Below, piece after piece: positions 22,000-34,632 of a DNA stretch of 64,000 nt (within the stretch, counting starts at the first letter, position 1; every line of letters begins with the position of its first letter). The notes under the pieces were generated by a model. The model ran no database searches. It was not told the DNA's origin and saw only the letters and a program-made list of their open reading frames with translations. Both the position numbers and the translations under genes were made by a program. This DNA is from Taudactylus pleione. Taxonomy: Eukaryota > Chordata > Amphibia > Anura > Myobatrachidae. Location of the stretch: NCBI GenBank assembly GCA_031769625.1, contig JAUIMM010000178.1, positions 27,422,001 to 27,486,000 on the forward strand, given 5' to 3'.

Positions 22000-23285
22000 T
22001 TACATTTTCTAACTTGCAATTTTAGAGGTGTATAGGATCACCTGAAAAGGTAATTGGTTTTTAAGATACTTAAACAAAATAATTCTGTTATTTTGTGTTT
22101 AATGGAGACACATTTAGTGGGGAGTAAATTACTGATGCTTAAACGCTCCTGAGTAAATTCGGCTTACCACTCTTTGTATACTTCATCATCCAGAGGGGTC
22201 TCCATTTTGTATTGGCATTTTATATTCCTCCTCCTTTTTAATTTGATGTTTTAAGACAGGCTGCCAGCTTTCCTGCAAAATCCCCTGATACACCTGTGGT
22301 ATGCCTGGGAGATTTCAATGTCGTTATGGACCCAGTCTTAGATAGATGGATGGCATTTATAAGCCAGATTGCTTCTGATTTTTCAAATTTAGTAAAATAA
22401 TTGGGGTGGGTGGATGTGCGGAGATTTAAACATCCTGAGGTTAGCAAATTTTCCTGTTTCTCTTCCACCCATCACACGTTTTCACATACAGAACTTGCCT
22501 TGGTTTCTTGTACATTGTACATTTCTTGTACAGATATTGGATACAGAATATAAAGCATGAGGTGTATCAGACCTTTCACCATTAATTATATTGGATTGGG
22601 GTATTCCCAGAGGATTACGATTATGCAAATTACATCCCCCATAGTTACTACAAATGGGGGTGGGGATAGAGCTGAAAGAGATGTGGGAAGGATATTTTGC
22701 AGTAAATGTTGGTAGTGCCCCAATGTCAATTGTATGGGATGCCTTAAAGGCTTTTCTTCGAGGGTCCTTTATACGGTGAATAGCTGAAATCAAAATGTAA
22801 TAAAGGAAAATGGAAGTTGACTTGGAAACAACTTGTAAAAATCGAGAGATGCAATATCTTGGGGTCAAACTAGATTCTACCCACATCCAATGATTGACTG
22901 CTTAGGAAGATTGGTATGCTCAGCTAACAGATAAAGCAAGCCATGAATTATTGTTTAAATTGCACAGAGTGTATATGCAGGCAGATAAGACAGATAGTTT
23001 TCTGTCACATCTGGCTCAGGCTGAATGCCCCACAACTTGTGTTTTGAAATTACTAAAGGTAAACAGGTTCATAGTTACCTCTACTCCAGACATTGTTGAG
23101 ACATTCACTTCTTATATTAAATGTCTATATGCTACTCACATGACCAGTGATGTTTCTGCTTTGCAGACATAGGTAACTTCAGTGGTCTCCTTCTGTTATC
23201 TCAGGAGGACAGAGAATACCTTGATTCCCCTCTGACAGTGGAAGAGGTGGGGGCAGCCATAGCATCGTTCCCTGGTGGCAAAGCA
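22000..23285 (+). pseudogene. L1/Tx1-type LINE ORF2, endonuclease and start of RT
   Basis: Plus-strand frames give the APE-type endonuclease: a degraded N-terminus near 22040-22120 (GDTFSG), VVCLGDFNVVMDPVLDRW (22298-22350), a HPEVSKFSCFSSTHHTFS block (22430-22480), then ELALVSCTL. The linker follows with SKTSHELLFKLHR-type wording (22930-23170), and the RT N-terminus with LTVEEVGAAIASFPGGKA (23239-23285). Stops and shifts occur throughout. The frame is cut after GGKA by the insertion at 23286 and continues at 26043. Confidence 0.8.
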
Positions 23286-23984
23286 ATGAGAGAGCTAGGC
23301 ATCAGCAAAACGTGCATCGGTGGAGGTCCCGCTGTGTGTATGGATTCTACTAATAAAATATATGATCAATGCCCAAATGAGTTTAATAACAATTTAGTCC
23401 AGTAAAGCAGATGATTGTTGATTTGCACCATGAAATAAATGAGAAATAGACAGGGACCGATACAATATCTGCTCCATGGATATAAAGTATAATATGAGAA
23501 TGATACATCGAAGTGACACAGATGAATGTAGTGCTCAGCTGTTATAAAGTATAATGCAGCAATGATACAATTGTAACCATTCACTTCGGTGTAAAATATC
23601 AGCTGTATAGGTGAATGAGTAATACCCTGTAAACACACGATTATGAACTTACTAGAGGGTCTGAATAAATTTTAAGAACTTATATATCAGGCAGTTAAAA
23701 GTTAAATTACAGGTGTAATATGGCTTAAAAACTGTTAGTCTTTTTTATACTGTGACTGCTGAATCAGAAAACGGTATATATTGGGAGCTCCCAGAGGATA
23801 AGGGGCATATATATATATCATAACACACAAATAATTACCAGTCACGTATCTATAGAAATGGGTAGTGAATAACCTGCATATTTAATAAGAAACAACAATA
23901 ACCCTGTCTAATGGTTGGATTATAAATTAATAGCCTGTACAGTTAACCTATATTGTACCTAATGTTACACTATAGTATAACAAG

Positions 23985-24476
23985 GGAATGAGTATGAAGC
24001 CCTGCCAGTTCAAATCCCGATGCCAGTAGCCCGAAGGGAGAAGATCCCAACAGGGAAATTAATCACCTTATCCCTACCCCTCTCCACCTCTAACCCTAAC
24101 CATCCCTTAGTGGTGCCTAACCCTAACCTCCCCCCTAGTGCCTAACCCTAACCTCCCCCCAGGGGTGCCTAACCCTAACCCCTCCTTACCGGACCCTAAA
24201 CCTAATTTTCCCCGGTGGGGTGTCTGACCCTAACCCTCCCCCCTAGAGGTGCCTAATGCTAGCCTCCCCACAAAAACCTAACCCTAACCCCGCTACCCTC
24301 CTAAACCTAACCCCCCCCTGGACTTACCTCATTCGGGCTGGCGTTCTTCAGCGTTCAGGTGTCAGGATTAAGATAGGCATTGGTATTTTGATGCCTATCT
24401 TAAGTCCCTTGCCGGGATTCGGATGTCGATATTGAGACTGGCAGCCTTGCGGCCACCGGTCTCATGACTACTTCCC
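23985..24476. mobile_element. CCCTAA-filled non-autonomous element, copy 2
   Basis: Starts GGAATGAGTATG, ends GACTACTTCCC. ATAACAAG borders both sides (left copy within 23976-23984, right copy 24477-24484). The middle (24085-24320) is CCTAACCCTAACCTCCCCC units with TAGTGCCTAA spacers, like the copies at 17154 and 33705. Confidence 0.8.
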
Positions 24477-24930
24477 ATAACAAGCATATAGAGAATATAT
24501 ATTTAATTTCCTGATATTTATAGAAAAGTTGGAGCAGTACAGGAATTGTAAATATAAAGACAATTTTATCCTATATCTGTGCTTTCTCTCAATTATAATA
24601 TCATGTCTAGTATGTATAATATGATCTTGGGAATGGGAAGGATAGAAGTGAATAAATTAACATGTGTGCATCTATAATAAGTGTCCATTAGAAATTCTCT
24701 AAAAAAGTGACCTACGGATAAATCTTGTGCTTTTTTGGTGTATATAAGAATTACAGGTTAATGTGACACTGTCAACAAATATTTACACACCTTGGAGTTA
24801 TATTATATTGAAAATAATCATCATGAACCGCAGTATAATTTCTGTCCACTTATTTATGGACTAGCTGGAGGGAAATAAACCAAGACTGAAAAATCACTAG
24901 GAAAAGGAAATGTTAACTTGGACACCAGTA

Positions 24931-25232
24931 TATATTATTATTATTAATATTATTATTATTTATTCATATGGCGTCACAAGTGTTCCGCAGCACCTTACAA
25001 AGTACATAAACAAATAGGTTGGCCAGTGACTTATAGTTCAGTAGAATACAGGATGAGCACAAGGATAATATCCATTGCTACATTAGCGACCATAACACTC
25101 AGATAAGCAACGGAGCAAAGCAACCAAGTGTTAGGTGCCATAGTGGGGAGTAAGAAATAGCTGAAAGTACAGTAAGGAGAAGCACAAGAGCGTAGATGGC
25201 CCTGCTCGTTAGAGCTTACATTCTAAATTGTT
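24931..25232. repeat. Dispersed repeat beginning with an ATT tract and ATGGCGTCACAAGTG
   Basis: A short (ATT)n tract is followed by TTATTCATATGGCGTCACAAGTGTTCCGCAGCACCTTACAA and ends near GAGCTTACATTCTAAA. I recognise this layout (microsatellite, GCGTCACA...CCGCAGCRCYTTACA, ...AGCTTACA) as a common amphibian dispersed repeat. Class not assigned. Confidence 0.6.
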
Positions 25233-26036
25233 TATTGTTTACAGTATGTCCATCTGCTTTTGGGCTAAACTGGAGGGAAATAAACCAAGATTTAATATTC
25301 CTAAGTGGATGGCTAACTTGATATTCTATTTAAGGAGGTGTATATACTGTACTAAATAATTTGTAAATTGGACATCTTGGACCTCGTATATTTTTTGTCC
25401 TTATACAAATAGACTAATGAGTGGGCAAGATACCTGGATAAACTATCAAATATGAATCTATAAATCAAGGGGATTTGTGTATTGAGTTACTCTTTTTAGG
25501 ACATAAAATGCACATTGATAGCTAAAATAAGATTCAACTATCATCCCATTCTCTAATATACAGTATGCTTGAAAACATTTATTGGGTACATATTAATTGA
25601 AGTTGAGAATATATATGGACACACATGAGAAGCAAAAATAAAAATAATATTCAAAGAAAACACAATGGAACTTTTTTGTTTTTTAATCACATTCTTTATT
25701 TGTATTGTCTTCACAATTGTATGTTTCTATATGTAGAGTTTTAAATATTTTCCTGTTTTGTACCTATATTTTATTTGGATGAAATAAAAGTTATATTTTA
25801 GAATAAATGGTGTGCCACAAGGAAGACAAATTCTGTTTGTTTCTCTTTTAATATAATTCCTCTATTCTGTTGTCAGTAGGCAGCACCCCCAGTATGATGT
25901 GATTATTATATTAAGGTATATATATATACACAAATAATACATAATATATTTCTGTCAGGATTTTTTTCTGCAACATACAAGTACTAGCATTATAAGAACT
26001 GGTGCAGTAGTTTTGGTTTTAGTTTTGACTTGTAGT

Positions 26037-28200
26037 AAAGCACCAGGGTCTGATGGCATCCTTATTGAGGTATAAAAAAAGTATGCAAAAATATTTGTTC
26101 AAAAATTGTTCGAAATATTTAATAGTATCTTTGAAGAGGGCTGCCTCCCTTCATTTATGTCAAAGGAAATTATTATCGTTTTTCTCAAACCAGGGAAAAA
26201 TCCCAAATTTTTGGATTCCTACCATTCTGTTTCATTACATCTCACATATATAAAGATTCTAGCTAAAATCTTGGATGACATCAGCTATGCATCTGACCCA
26301 GTCTGGTTTTATACCAGGTATGTCGACAGCAGTTAACATTTGTCAGTTATATAGTCACTTGCAGATATCCCATGGGGAGGAGCATTAAACTGTGTGGAGT
26401 GGCTCTTCCTGTGGGAGGTCATGCGTCAATTTGGATTTGGCCCAATATACCAGAAATGGGTACAATTATTATATGACAGGCCAAGTGCCAGATTGTCTGT
26501 GAATGGTTCCATTTCTTCCCCTTTTTCATTTTCCCAGGGCACACGCCAGGGGTGGCCATTGTGTTCATCTTTATTTGCTTTGGTGATGGAGCCACTGGCA
26601 TGTATCCTACGGTCTCATTCAGACATTTTAGGTTTGTGAGAAGCTGGAAGGGAAGATGGGGTGGCTTTATATGCTGACAACTTATTATTGTTATTATCTA
26701 GCAGCTCTTCATAGATTTATTTGAAGTGTATTCTGGCCTAAAAATTACCTTGGATAAGTCATATATTATGCCACTTAGAGGTAGCTGCTTGGTAACCCCT
26801 TTAGTCTCTCTTCCTCTTTGTTAGGTAGACCATTTTAAATATGTACTGTAGGTATTTGGATAACAAACACACCTAGTGATTTTGTTTCCCTTAATATAAA
26901 CCCTTTTTTTATGTTAAGGATAAAATTAGGTTGTGGAGCTGACTCCCCCTTACAGTTTTTATACTTCAACATTCTCCTGTTTTTCTCTCTGCTGGTATAT
27001 TTAGAAAACTAAATAGTCTCCTTCACTAGTTTGGATGAATCGTCATTCTCATATTAGTTTAGATATTCTTAATAGGACAAGATCTGCCAGAGGTCTTGCA
27101 TCGTCAAATTTTAAATACTATTAAAATGCTGCTCAAATGGTACATCTGTGAATATGGCTTCAGGACTTATCTAGTGATGCTTTCATATTTTTTTGTATAT
27201 CAGTCACACCCTGGGTTTACTCTTCTACAAATATTGTTAGAAGGTAGAATTATGGCATCTAGCCCGCTCTTATTACAACAAGCAATTAAAATTTGGAGGC
27301 AGGTCTCCAGCATAATAGAGGCTCCTGGATTAGACCCTGATACTTCCTTGAGTAACTCGAACTGGGTGGTTTACAGCCTTTCTTAGTCTGGCAGTCTGTG
27401 GGCATTTCTATAATAGGTCAGTTGTACGATCACTCAGTTCTTTGCTCATTTGTTCAGCTTAGACAGAAGTATTATTTACCATCAGAGTATTTATATCAAT
27501 ATCTGCAGCTTAGACATGCCTTGTTGACAAACTTTTCAAATTCACCACCAGTTTTAATTTCTTCTATATTAAATTTTTTTTTACTGACTTTCTGCCCTAG
27601 TTAGCCTTTATCATACTCTTATTGGTTTTTACTATCCATTCACCATACTGAAAATCTACCTAGACTTAAATCTCAGTGGTAAGAGGATTTGGGTCCTATT
27701 AAAGATGAGACTTGGGCTAAGGTATTGAAGTCTCCTAAGGTTTCTATTAGAGTTCAACAAATTCAATGGTTTATTTTACATCGTTAGATATGCAGCCCGC
27801 TCTTCCGATCGTTGTCCTAAATGCCACAAAGAGAAGGGGTCATTTAGGTATTTATTGTGGAGTGTCAATTAGTTTGCCAATTCCGGGAGCGGGTTAAGTC
27901 TGTTTTAATTGAACTGGGAATTCCTAATGTAATACTCACCCTAGTAGTGAGGAAATCTTGTTAACAAAAATGGTAAACAGTTTATAATAAATGTGTGCCT
28001 TAGCTAAAGTGTCTATTGCCCATTTATGGATTACTCCTGAGGGACCTGAAGTTGAAGCTTGGTTGTCTTTAATTAACCTTATTGTTCAGCATGAAAGACA
28101 CATTTATATTACACGTAAACCAAATATTAAATTTAATCAGATTTGGGGTAAATGGCAGGAGTCCAGATTTGCCTCATCATAAAGAAATAAGGAACATTTT
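26037..28200 (+). pseudogene. L1/Tx1-type LINE ORF2, RT and C-terminal region
   Basis: RT motifs appear in order. The first is PGSDGILIEVYKKYA (26043-26090). Next comes FEEGCLPSFMSKEIIIVFLKPGKNPKF (26131-26215), then VKILAKIL-type wording near 26250-26275. After that follow WLFLWEVMRQFGFGPIYQKW (26397-26460), LSVNGSISSPFSFSQGTRQGWP (26491-26560) and YADN (26670-26681). YADN replaces the catalytic YADD, so the polymerase would be dead even without the stops. The C-terminus with IAHLWITPEGPEVEAWLSL ends near 28182. AT-rich 3' sequence follows to about 28480. This completes the LINE begun at 16.7 kb. Confidence 0.85.
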
Positions 28201-29164
28201 ATAGTAGTTTATCTCTAAGCGAACATTTATCAATTATTAGATGTACATAATAGTGTATGGCTTTCTTGTGTATTTAAGTTATGATAAGAGAGCCAGTGCA
28301 GCTTTTGAGTTATTTAATTTTTTTCCCATTTCTCTTTTCCTTCCTCTTTCCTTGTATTTGTATATATGAGTGATGCTATGTATAGGCATAAAATGTATAT
28401 TGTAAAATGAGATAGATATAACATTTTACATGGGAGTAGAAATGTAAAATGAAAAAAGTTTGCACGTATATATGTTTTCATGAATTATATAATTTGGTTG
28501 TATTGGGTTGTTTAAAATTATTAAGCATATAAAGGTTGTATTTATAGCTAGTATATATGTAGTTATTATATTTATAGACACAATATATATGGTTTAATAA
28601 TGGTAATTAATAAGTTATTGATATTAACTATTATTGTCACTATATAATTAGTTAGTAAAATGAAAGATATTACACCTAAAGTTAATACACTTATAGTTAT
28701 TATAGTTGTAGTAAACACACTTATAATCAATGCACTTATAATCAGGAAAGTACACTTTCATATTTCCAATCACTATATTTATAGTCATTAAGATTGTGGT
28801 TATTAGATTTGAGGTTAATAAATTTATAGTTGATGTGTTAGTGGTTGGGATACCCATAATAACTCTGTAGATTTTCAACATGGTTAATATTTGTTTTGTT
28901 TAAAATAATTGTAATTGTTATACTTATTGTAGCATTTAATTGTTATAGTTGTTGTTATGTTAAGGTCACTATATTTAGAAAATGTATATCGCCATAGCTG
29001 TGGTGGTTTAATGTGGAAGTGTATTTCAGTTTGTCCCTAGGTGTTATATATTGTGCTTTGGTTCTTTTTACCGAATGTTGGAAATGGTATTGAATTTTAG
29101 ATATGTTGCTGTGTTATGCCTGTCAAGCATCACTGTTTTATTTTATGTGTGTATTGTATCTTAA
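28201..29164. other. AT-rich 3' region with quasi-repeats of TTATAGTTATT
   Basis: Between 28490 and 28960 the motif TTATAGT(T/C)ATTA and its complement recur irregularly, which suggests a decayed minisatellite or the LINE 3' untranslated tail. No gene is seen. Confidence 0.5.
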
Positions 29165-29486
29165 GTGGGGTATCCACTTAGCGATTTTTATGAACGATTG
29201 AACGATAATGATCGTTTGATTATTCGATCATTTGCAAATAGTTTGCAAAAGTGTCTAAAATGACCAGTGATGCGCGTGCCCGCTGGTCGTTTAGACATCT
29301 ATCATCTTTCCAACATGCAGGTCAACCTGACGATATCATCAGGTTCAGCATGTTTCCAGATGATTGATGACCCCGCAATGAATGAGCGGTCGTTCAGTGC
29401 AGGCTCATCACACGACTGACAAATGACTGAACGATTACAACATCGTAATCGTGCAGTCATTTTCAGATCTTGTAGTGGATACCCGC
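29165..29486. mobile_element. MITE with GGGTATCCACT inverted ends
   Basis: Left GTGGGGTATCCACTTAGCGA and right AGTGGATACCCGC are inverted. The inside has further short inverted repeats (ATGATCGTTTGAT, GGTCGTTTAGAC/GTCTAAAATGACC). No coding frame is present. Superfamily unassigned. Confidence 0.75.
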
Positions 29487-29574
29487 TTTTACATGTTTTA
29501 AATTGTTAATTAGTAAAATATTAGTCAATCAAAAAAATAATAAACTGTAACTATATTAATACAGTAGAAAACCA

Positions 29575-29610
29575 CTGGCAAGCAAATCACATTTGTGATT
29601 TGCTTGCCAG
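29575..29610. repeat. Short perfect hairpin
   Basis: CTGGCAAGCAAATCACA, two bases, then its exact complement: a 17-bp stem with a 2-base loop. It may be a tiny MITE or a palindromic solo sequence. No larger element is visible around it. Confidence 0.85.
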
Positions 29611-29939
29611 CATTCTGTCAAAAAGCATTGCTAAATCCTTTTCCGGGTCACTTTTCCATAATTGTATTCCATTTAATCATTGTAATTTGACAATAATATC
29701 AGTAATATCAAGGATTTAATTAAAATATTAAAAACAAATAAAGGTAGGTAGGTTTGTGTCTGCCATTAATTTATTTTTTACGTTAATGTGTACCCTATTC
29801 TGTGTCTCTCCATTAAATTGGATCTGCTATTTCACTACTAAGTTGCCATTCGGGGTAAATATCCTTAAGAAGGAGCAAGTTACTATATTGCTCATTCAGT
29901 TATAACATACAGCAGGTTAAATACGGAAACTTTTCATTC

Positions 29940-31260
29940 TAGGTCATCTACAATGTCATCAATGAAAATATTGAAAATGACAGGGTCCAAAATGATCCCT
30001 TGGGAACACCACTAATAACTTCACTTAGCACAGTCTGAATGTGTCCCATTTATAGCTGTTGTTCATCTTCTATCCTATAACCAGTTATTTACCCAAGTAC
30101 ATGCCATTTCAAAGTAGTACTTTCATCTTATGTACAGTACTAGTATATGTAACAGTATTGAATGCTTTCACAAAATCCAAATATATAGCATCATTTGTCT
30201 TCATAAGACCTAGTGGAAACATACTTTCTCATAAAAATGGAAATGTGTTAGGTGGTTCTTTATGTAATCATACTGAAATAGACTATGTAAAGTGAAGCCA
30301 GTTAGGCACAAGTTGAGGAAAATAGATAGATACTAGATGTAGATAGCATAAATTTATTAACATATAACCTTAATACCAGTTTGAATCGTAAAATATATAA
30401 ATTAAACATTCAGTAACAGGTTTGATACAACTGCTGTTTCCTATGTATTACAATCTGTAATAATAATAAGGAAAAGGGCAACCAATGGTGTAGTATCATA
30501 ACACAAGATTAGGGCACTACAGTTAGCAATATTGAGTGGCTATGTACATTATGCAGATTACCAAATATTAGTCCCTTCGAGTCTCAGCAATCAGCACAAG
30601 AAACAAAATATATTGAGTAATACAATATTAGATATTTTAATATAAAAAAGAAAATGCACATACTATATAAGTATGATAAAAGCAGCTTGTTTGGATGATG
30701 GCTATGGAATAGTCCATAGTAGGTGGCTTTCCTGAAACTGGAGATCCTTAGGACCTTTCTGCATTCAGTGGCAACATGATCAATATTTCTTGAAGTAAGG
30801 TAGAGAACAGCAGATAGATTTGTATAAACAAAATATATTTTAGAATGGTATCACTCAGAATCCCAAATAATCTTATAACTGCTGAAGAAAGGGTCACATG
30901 TCTATTATTCCCTGGGTCATTTAATTTCCATTTTGAAGACTGCTGCTGCATCTGCTCTAAAATAACATTGTGGATCTTTCCAAGTATAAGAAATAATGAT
31001 TAATCAGTTACTCAACTCCATTCTCTTAGCACATGTGAGTGGATGCCATCTGGGTCAGGTGCTTTATCAGTCTTAATCTTATTTAGGTGTAACTGCATCT
31101 GTTTTTGTGTTACAAGTGACAATTTAATGATGTACATACACTACTCTAGCAAAACCTGGCATTTTTCCAACCATTGTGAATACAGATATCAAAATCAGCT
31201 TTCTCTTTATTATCTACAATTATTTTTCCCAGTTTATATTTTAGCAGACCCATAGCATCA
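29940..31260 (-). pseudogene. CR1/L2-type LINE reverse transcriptase fragment
   Basis: On the minus strand the RT reads, from high to low coordinate: TDKAPDPDGIHSHVL (31075-31025), later a degraded YLDFVKAFNTVT (30200-30145), a decayed turn region, then a VFPRDHFGPCHFQYF stretch corresponding to the usual GVPQGSVLGPLLF block (30010-29960). Intervening frames contain stops and indels. The order and wording fit CR1/L2-type LINEs rather than L1. The 5' endonuclease and 3' end were not found. Confidence 0.75.
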
Positions 31261-32082
31261 TGGTTATATTTCTGGCTGTTTATGTTAACGAAATTGTTTT
31301 GTAAATAAAATTTGTTGTCAGTTTAAATATCTAATATATATGCTAATCTTTGATTCAATTTTACATATTTTGCTGCAATCCTTGAATTTTCTTATTTAAA
31401 TGTTAGTTTCGTTTTGATTAAAAAATGTAAAAGAGGTCTATTGTGTCCCCCTATAACTCAATACTGCCTTACTTAGCAACATTAATTGTCTTTTATTTCT
31501 TCAAAAGTTGGTGACACTTTATAAGTATAGTACTTTCAACAGTATTTATTTATTAAAATTATATATAAAAATATGCCTCTTTGCTCTCTAACATATGCAA
31601 TTATATGACCCAAAGTGGGTGCTATTATCATGTAGTCTTAGAGACACCAGTACAGAGAAGCCTTGACATGGCCTGGTGCTTAACCATATATTTGCAAATA
31701 TATGCAACAAATATCTCTGGATTTCTATTATCAAGAATTGAAATCGTATTACTGGTCTACTGCAATATGCTGGGGGACATTTTTTCTAGTCTAGATTAAA
31801 CCCCTCCCTTTCAAGTACCCATGAAAGACCAGTATGTTGATTTGAGCAACCACTGTTTTATATTATAATTATGGAATGTATAATCTTTTAGTTAAACTAT
31901 ATTAGAAAACTTATTCTAAAATGAAAGTGCTGTGTATTAGTTAACTTGAACTAATTTATGCATATGAGTGTATTACTACTCAGTACTAATACCGCAGTGT
32001 TGGAGTTCAAATAGAATTCTCACATCTATAAAATAATAAATTAAAATAAACTTAAAAATGCATTAAGAGTATAAAATTACTA
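31261..32082. other. AT-rich sequence, nothing recognised
   Basis: No coding or repeat signal above background. Confidence 0.45.
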
Positions 32083-32922
32083 TGTCATGATCCGCTGTAG
32101 TACCACTGTCCCACCAGTGGTACTGCTCTCTCCAGTGGTGCTACTCCACACTGTTATAGCCAGTCTGGTCACATATGCTTTTTTGTGATCCTGTAGTCTG
32201 AGTTAATTTGCTGATCCATCAGCTATGGGCTGCACCTGTGCCTGTCTGATTTAAACCTGATCCACTTTCTGAGCAATATCATCATATAAGAATCACTGTG
32301 TCAGTTCCCTCTAACTCTGGCTACCTTCTCATCCTGCTAAAACTGTTCCTTTAACTCCTAGTCTCCCTGTGTTGCTGGTGTAAGGCTCTTCCAGTGCTTT
32401 CTAGAATGGTGGCTCAGCGGACTAGAGCATTCAGCTTCCAGTGCTATCCAGAATACCTGCTCAGCACTGCTCTACAGCATTCAGCTTCCAGTGCTATCCA
32501 GAATACCTGCATTTACCTAGTGCATTTACCAAGTGTATTTACCAAGTGCATTTTGATGATGTTCCAGTCTCTTGTTTATCTGAATTTACCAAGTACATTC
32601 TGCTGTTTTTTCAGTCTCCTGTTTACTTGAATTTACTGTGTACTTTGCTCCAGTGCTATCTAGAAAACCTGCATAATCACTGTTTTGGGACAATCATTTA
32701 CAGCAGTGAGTTATACCTTCTGGGACTATTTTCGTAGACTAGATAATTGTAGACTATGTGTATTCTGTGTTTGCAGCCTGCTTATATTATCAGCTTGATT
32801 TCTGCACTGTACACTATGTACTGTATAATAAACCTCATCAGTTTACCTGTACATTCATAGTGGTATATTATTCCTACCAGGAATACTGTATGCACAGGGG
32901 AATTTCTTGACCATAGCATACA
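32083..32922 (+). repeat. Possible solo LTR with internal tandem duplication
   Basis: The stretch starts TGTCATGATCCGC and ends CATACA, with AATAAA at about 32827 near the right end, an LTR-like plan. Inside, CATTCAGCTTCCAGTGCTATCC recurs at about 32428 and 32478 as a 50-bp tandem duplication, and CATTTACCAAGTG-like units recur around 32510-32600. No target duplication and no second LTR were found, so this is tentative. Confidence 0.35.
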
Positions 32923-33704
32923 ACCATGTTCATAAACATATTACAAAAAAAATTAAATATATGTAAATATTAAATTAACTTTTCTACTCAAGATGAGCTG
33001 AGCTAAAAACTCAGCAACATACTCAGCAATTTATAACACAATTAAAAAATTAAAATCTTTAGAAAGTTTTTGAACATTATAACTGATGAATCGATTTTGT
33101 TAATATTCTGCAGTATTTTTCCTTTTTTGACTTGGGTATTTACATGTAACGCTATAGCATTCTTTGTTCTAAATGTTTAGAAATTAGAATGTAAAAATAT
33201 AATTAGAGATGAATGAAGTTGCAGTGAAACTTCACTTAAGTTGAGTTGCAGTAGAACACAATGTTTCACAGAAAAGTGACGTTCTGGTAATGAAATCTCA
33301 AGTTATGCTCCTTCTTGCTATTCTGCTGAATGTAGGAGGATTGTGTTAATATTGTGTTTATTATGACTACTCGAGAATTGGGAGTTTTTGTTGATGAGAT
33401 TCCTTAGCAATTGTGATGTTTCCATATGTACTGTGTCCCAGAAATTAGTAAATGAGAAACATAGTGTGTTCCAAACAAAAAAACTGTACAACTCTAATAT
33501 ATATCTTATATCTCACTCACTTATGGGCAGTATTTTATAGGCATTGGGCAATCATACACATGTCTCTGCAGTTGGTTGTGTCTACTATTGTACGTTGAGC
33601 TAATATCTCTTATATCTCATATGGGTATAATACAATAGTAAAATCTACATTATTATTTTTATAATTGTGGTTTGTGGGCTAAAAGTACATACCATGTTCC
33701 ATTC
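32923..33704. other. AT-rich sequence, nothing recognised
   Basis: No coding or repeat feature is seen. Confidence 0.45.
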
Positions 33705-34221
33705 GGAATCAGTATGTTTTACCGCCGGCCACAATGCTGGCAGTTCAAATCCTGACAGCGGTAGCCTGGCAGGGGTGAAGATCCCGAAGCTACAAAAGGT
33801 GAGTACTAACTAACCCTATTCTACCCCCTAACACTAACCCTCCCCCCAAGTGCCTAACCCCACCCCTAAGTGGCTAAACCTAACTCCCCCTTCCCCTAAG
33901 TCTCCCGGGGGGTGCCAAACCCTAAACACCCCAGGGGGTGCCTAACCCTAACCCCCCTTCCCCTAGCCTAACCCTTACCCTCCCAGGGGGGCTGCCTAAC
34001 CCTAGATCCCCCCCAGAAGCCCCTAACCTAACCCTCCCCCCATGGCTGTCTACGCCCGGTGCCTGGCTTACCTTCAATCTGTATGCCGGGTGTCAGGTTC
34101 CCGGTGTAGGTCTAATGACAGTCATCAAGATTTTGATGCCTGTCATTAGTGCCTTTCTGGGATTAGACAGTTGGGAAGCCGGTGGTCGGCATTGCGACCG
34201 CCGGCTTCCTGACTGCATCCC
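33705..34221. mobile_element. CCCTAA-filled non-autonomous element, copy 3
   Basis: This is the best-preserved copy for boundaries: a perfect 9-bp duplication GTTCCATTC (33696-33704 and 34222-34230). The left end GGAATCAGTATG and the right end complement GGGATGCAGTCAGGAAG align over about 35 bp with shared CCG and CAATGC blocks. The array 33825-34045 holds CCTAACCC units. A frame at 33938-34240 is an artefact of the array. Confidence 0.88.
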
Positions 34222-34632
34222 GTTCCATTCACCTATTTGAAAATTGATTGGTGCATTGGACATTCATGATAAGGATTGTTCTAGACTCTGACACTATAGA
34301 TCAAAGGGGAAATCCCCCACCAATAAATCTAATGCTTAATTAGATGGAGAACTATTTAAACACACATTCAATTCACCCACATACTTCATCCTTGTTTGTG
34401 CAAACCCACCGAACCTTCTCCATTATATACATGAAGAGAGCTGGCACAACAATTTAGTGGTGTGTTGTTATTCACATAGAACTGGAAACACTTGAAGCCA
34501 AATTCCTCCTTTCATTGAAATGGGTGAAACTGTTTTGAAAATATTGTTCAAATGTAACCACCAATATTGTTCTGTATTGTCTAACTTACATTATTTAATT
34601 TTTTAAATATGTAAATAATACATAGTATACAT
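34222..34632. other. No feature recognised
   Basis: AT-rich sequence between two MITEs. Confidence 0.45.

Larger units (their letters stand above)
23286..26036. mobile_element. 2.75-kb insertion in the LINE RT, family related to the foldback tail
   Basis: The duplication AAAGCA lies on both sides (23280-23285 and 26037-26042), and the RT reading GGKA continues exactly as PGSDG after the second copy, so both edges are precise. The inside is AT-rich and non-coding. The right end contains GGCAGCACCCCCA and AAATAATACATA as in the tail of the foldback element at 20912-21054, preceded by a GTGCCACA block, so the two appear to be members of one family. It carries two younger insertions of its own. 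The superfamily is unknown. Confidence 0.7.

Noticed and set aside
33825..34045. True telomere or chromosome end from CCCTAA arrays
   Set aside because: Arrays are short, irregular, spaced by other sequence, and bounded by element ends with target duplications.
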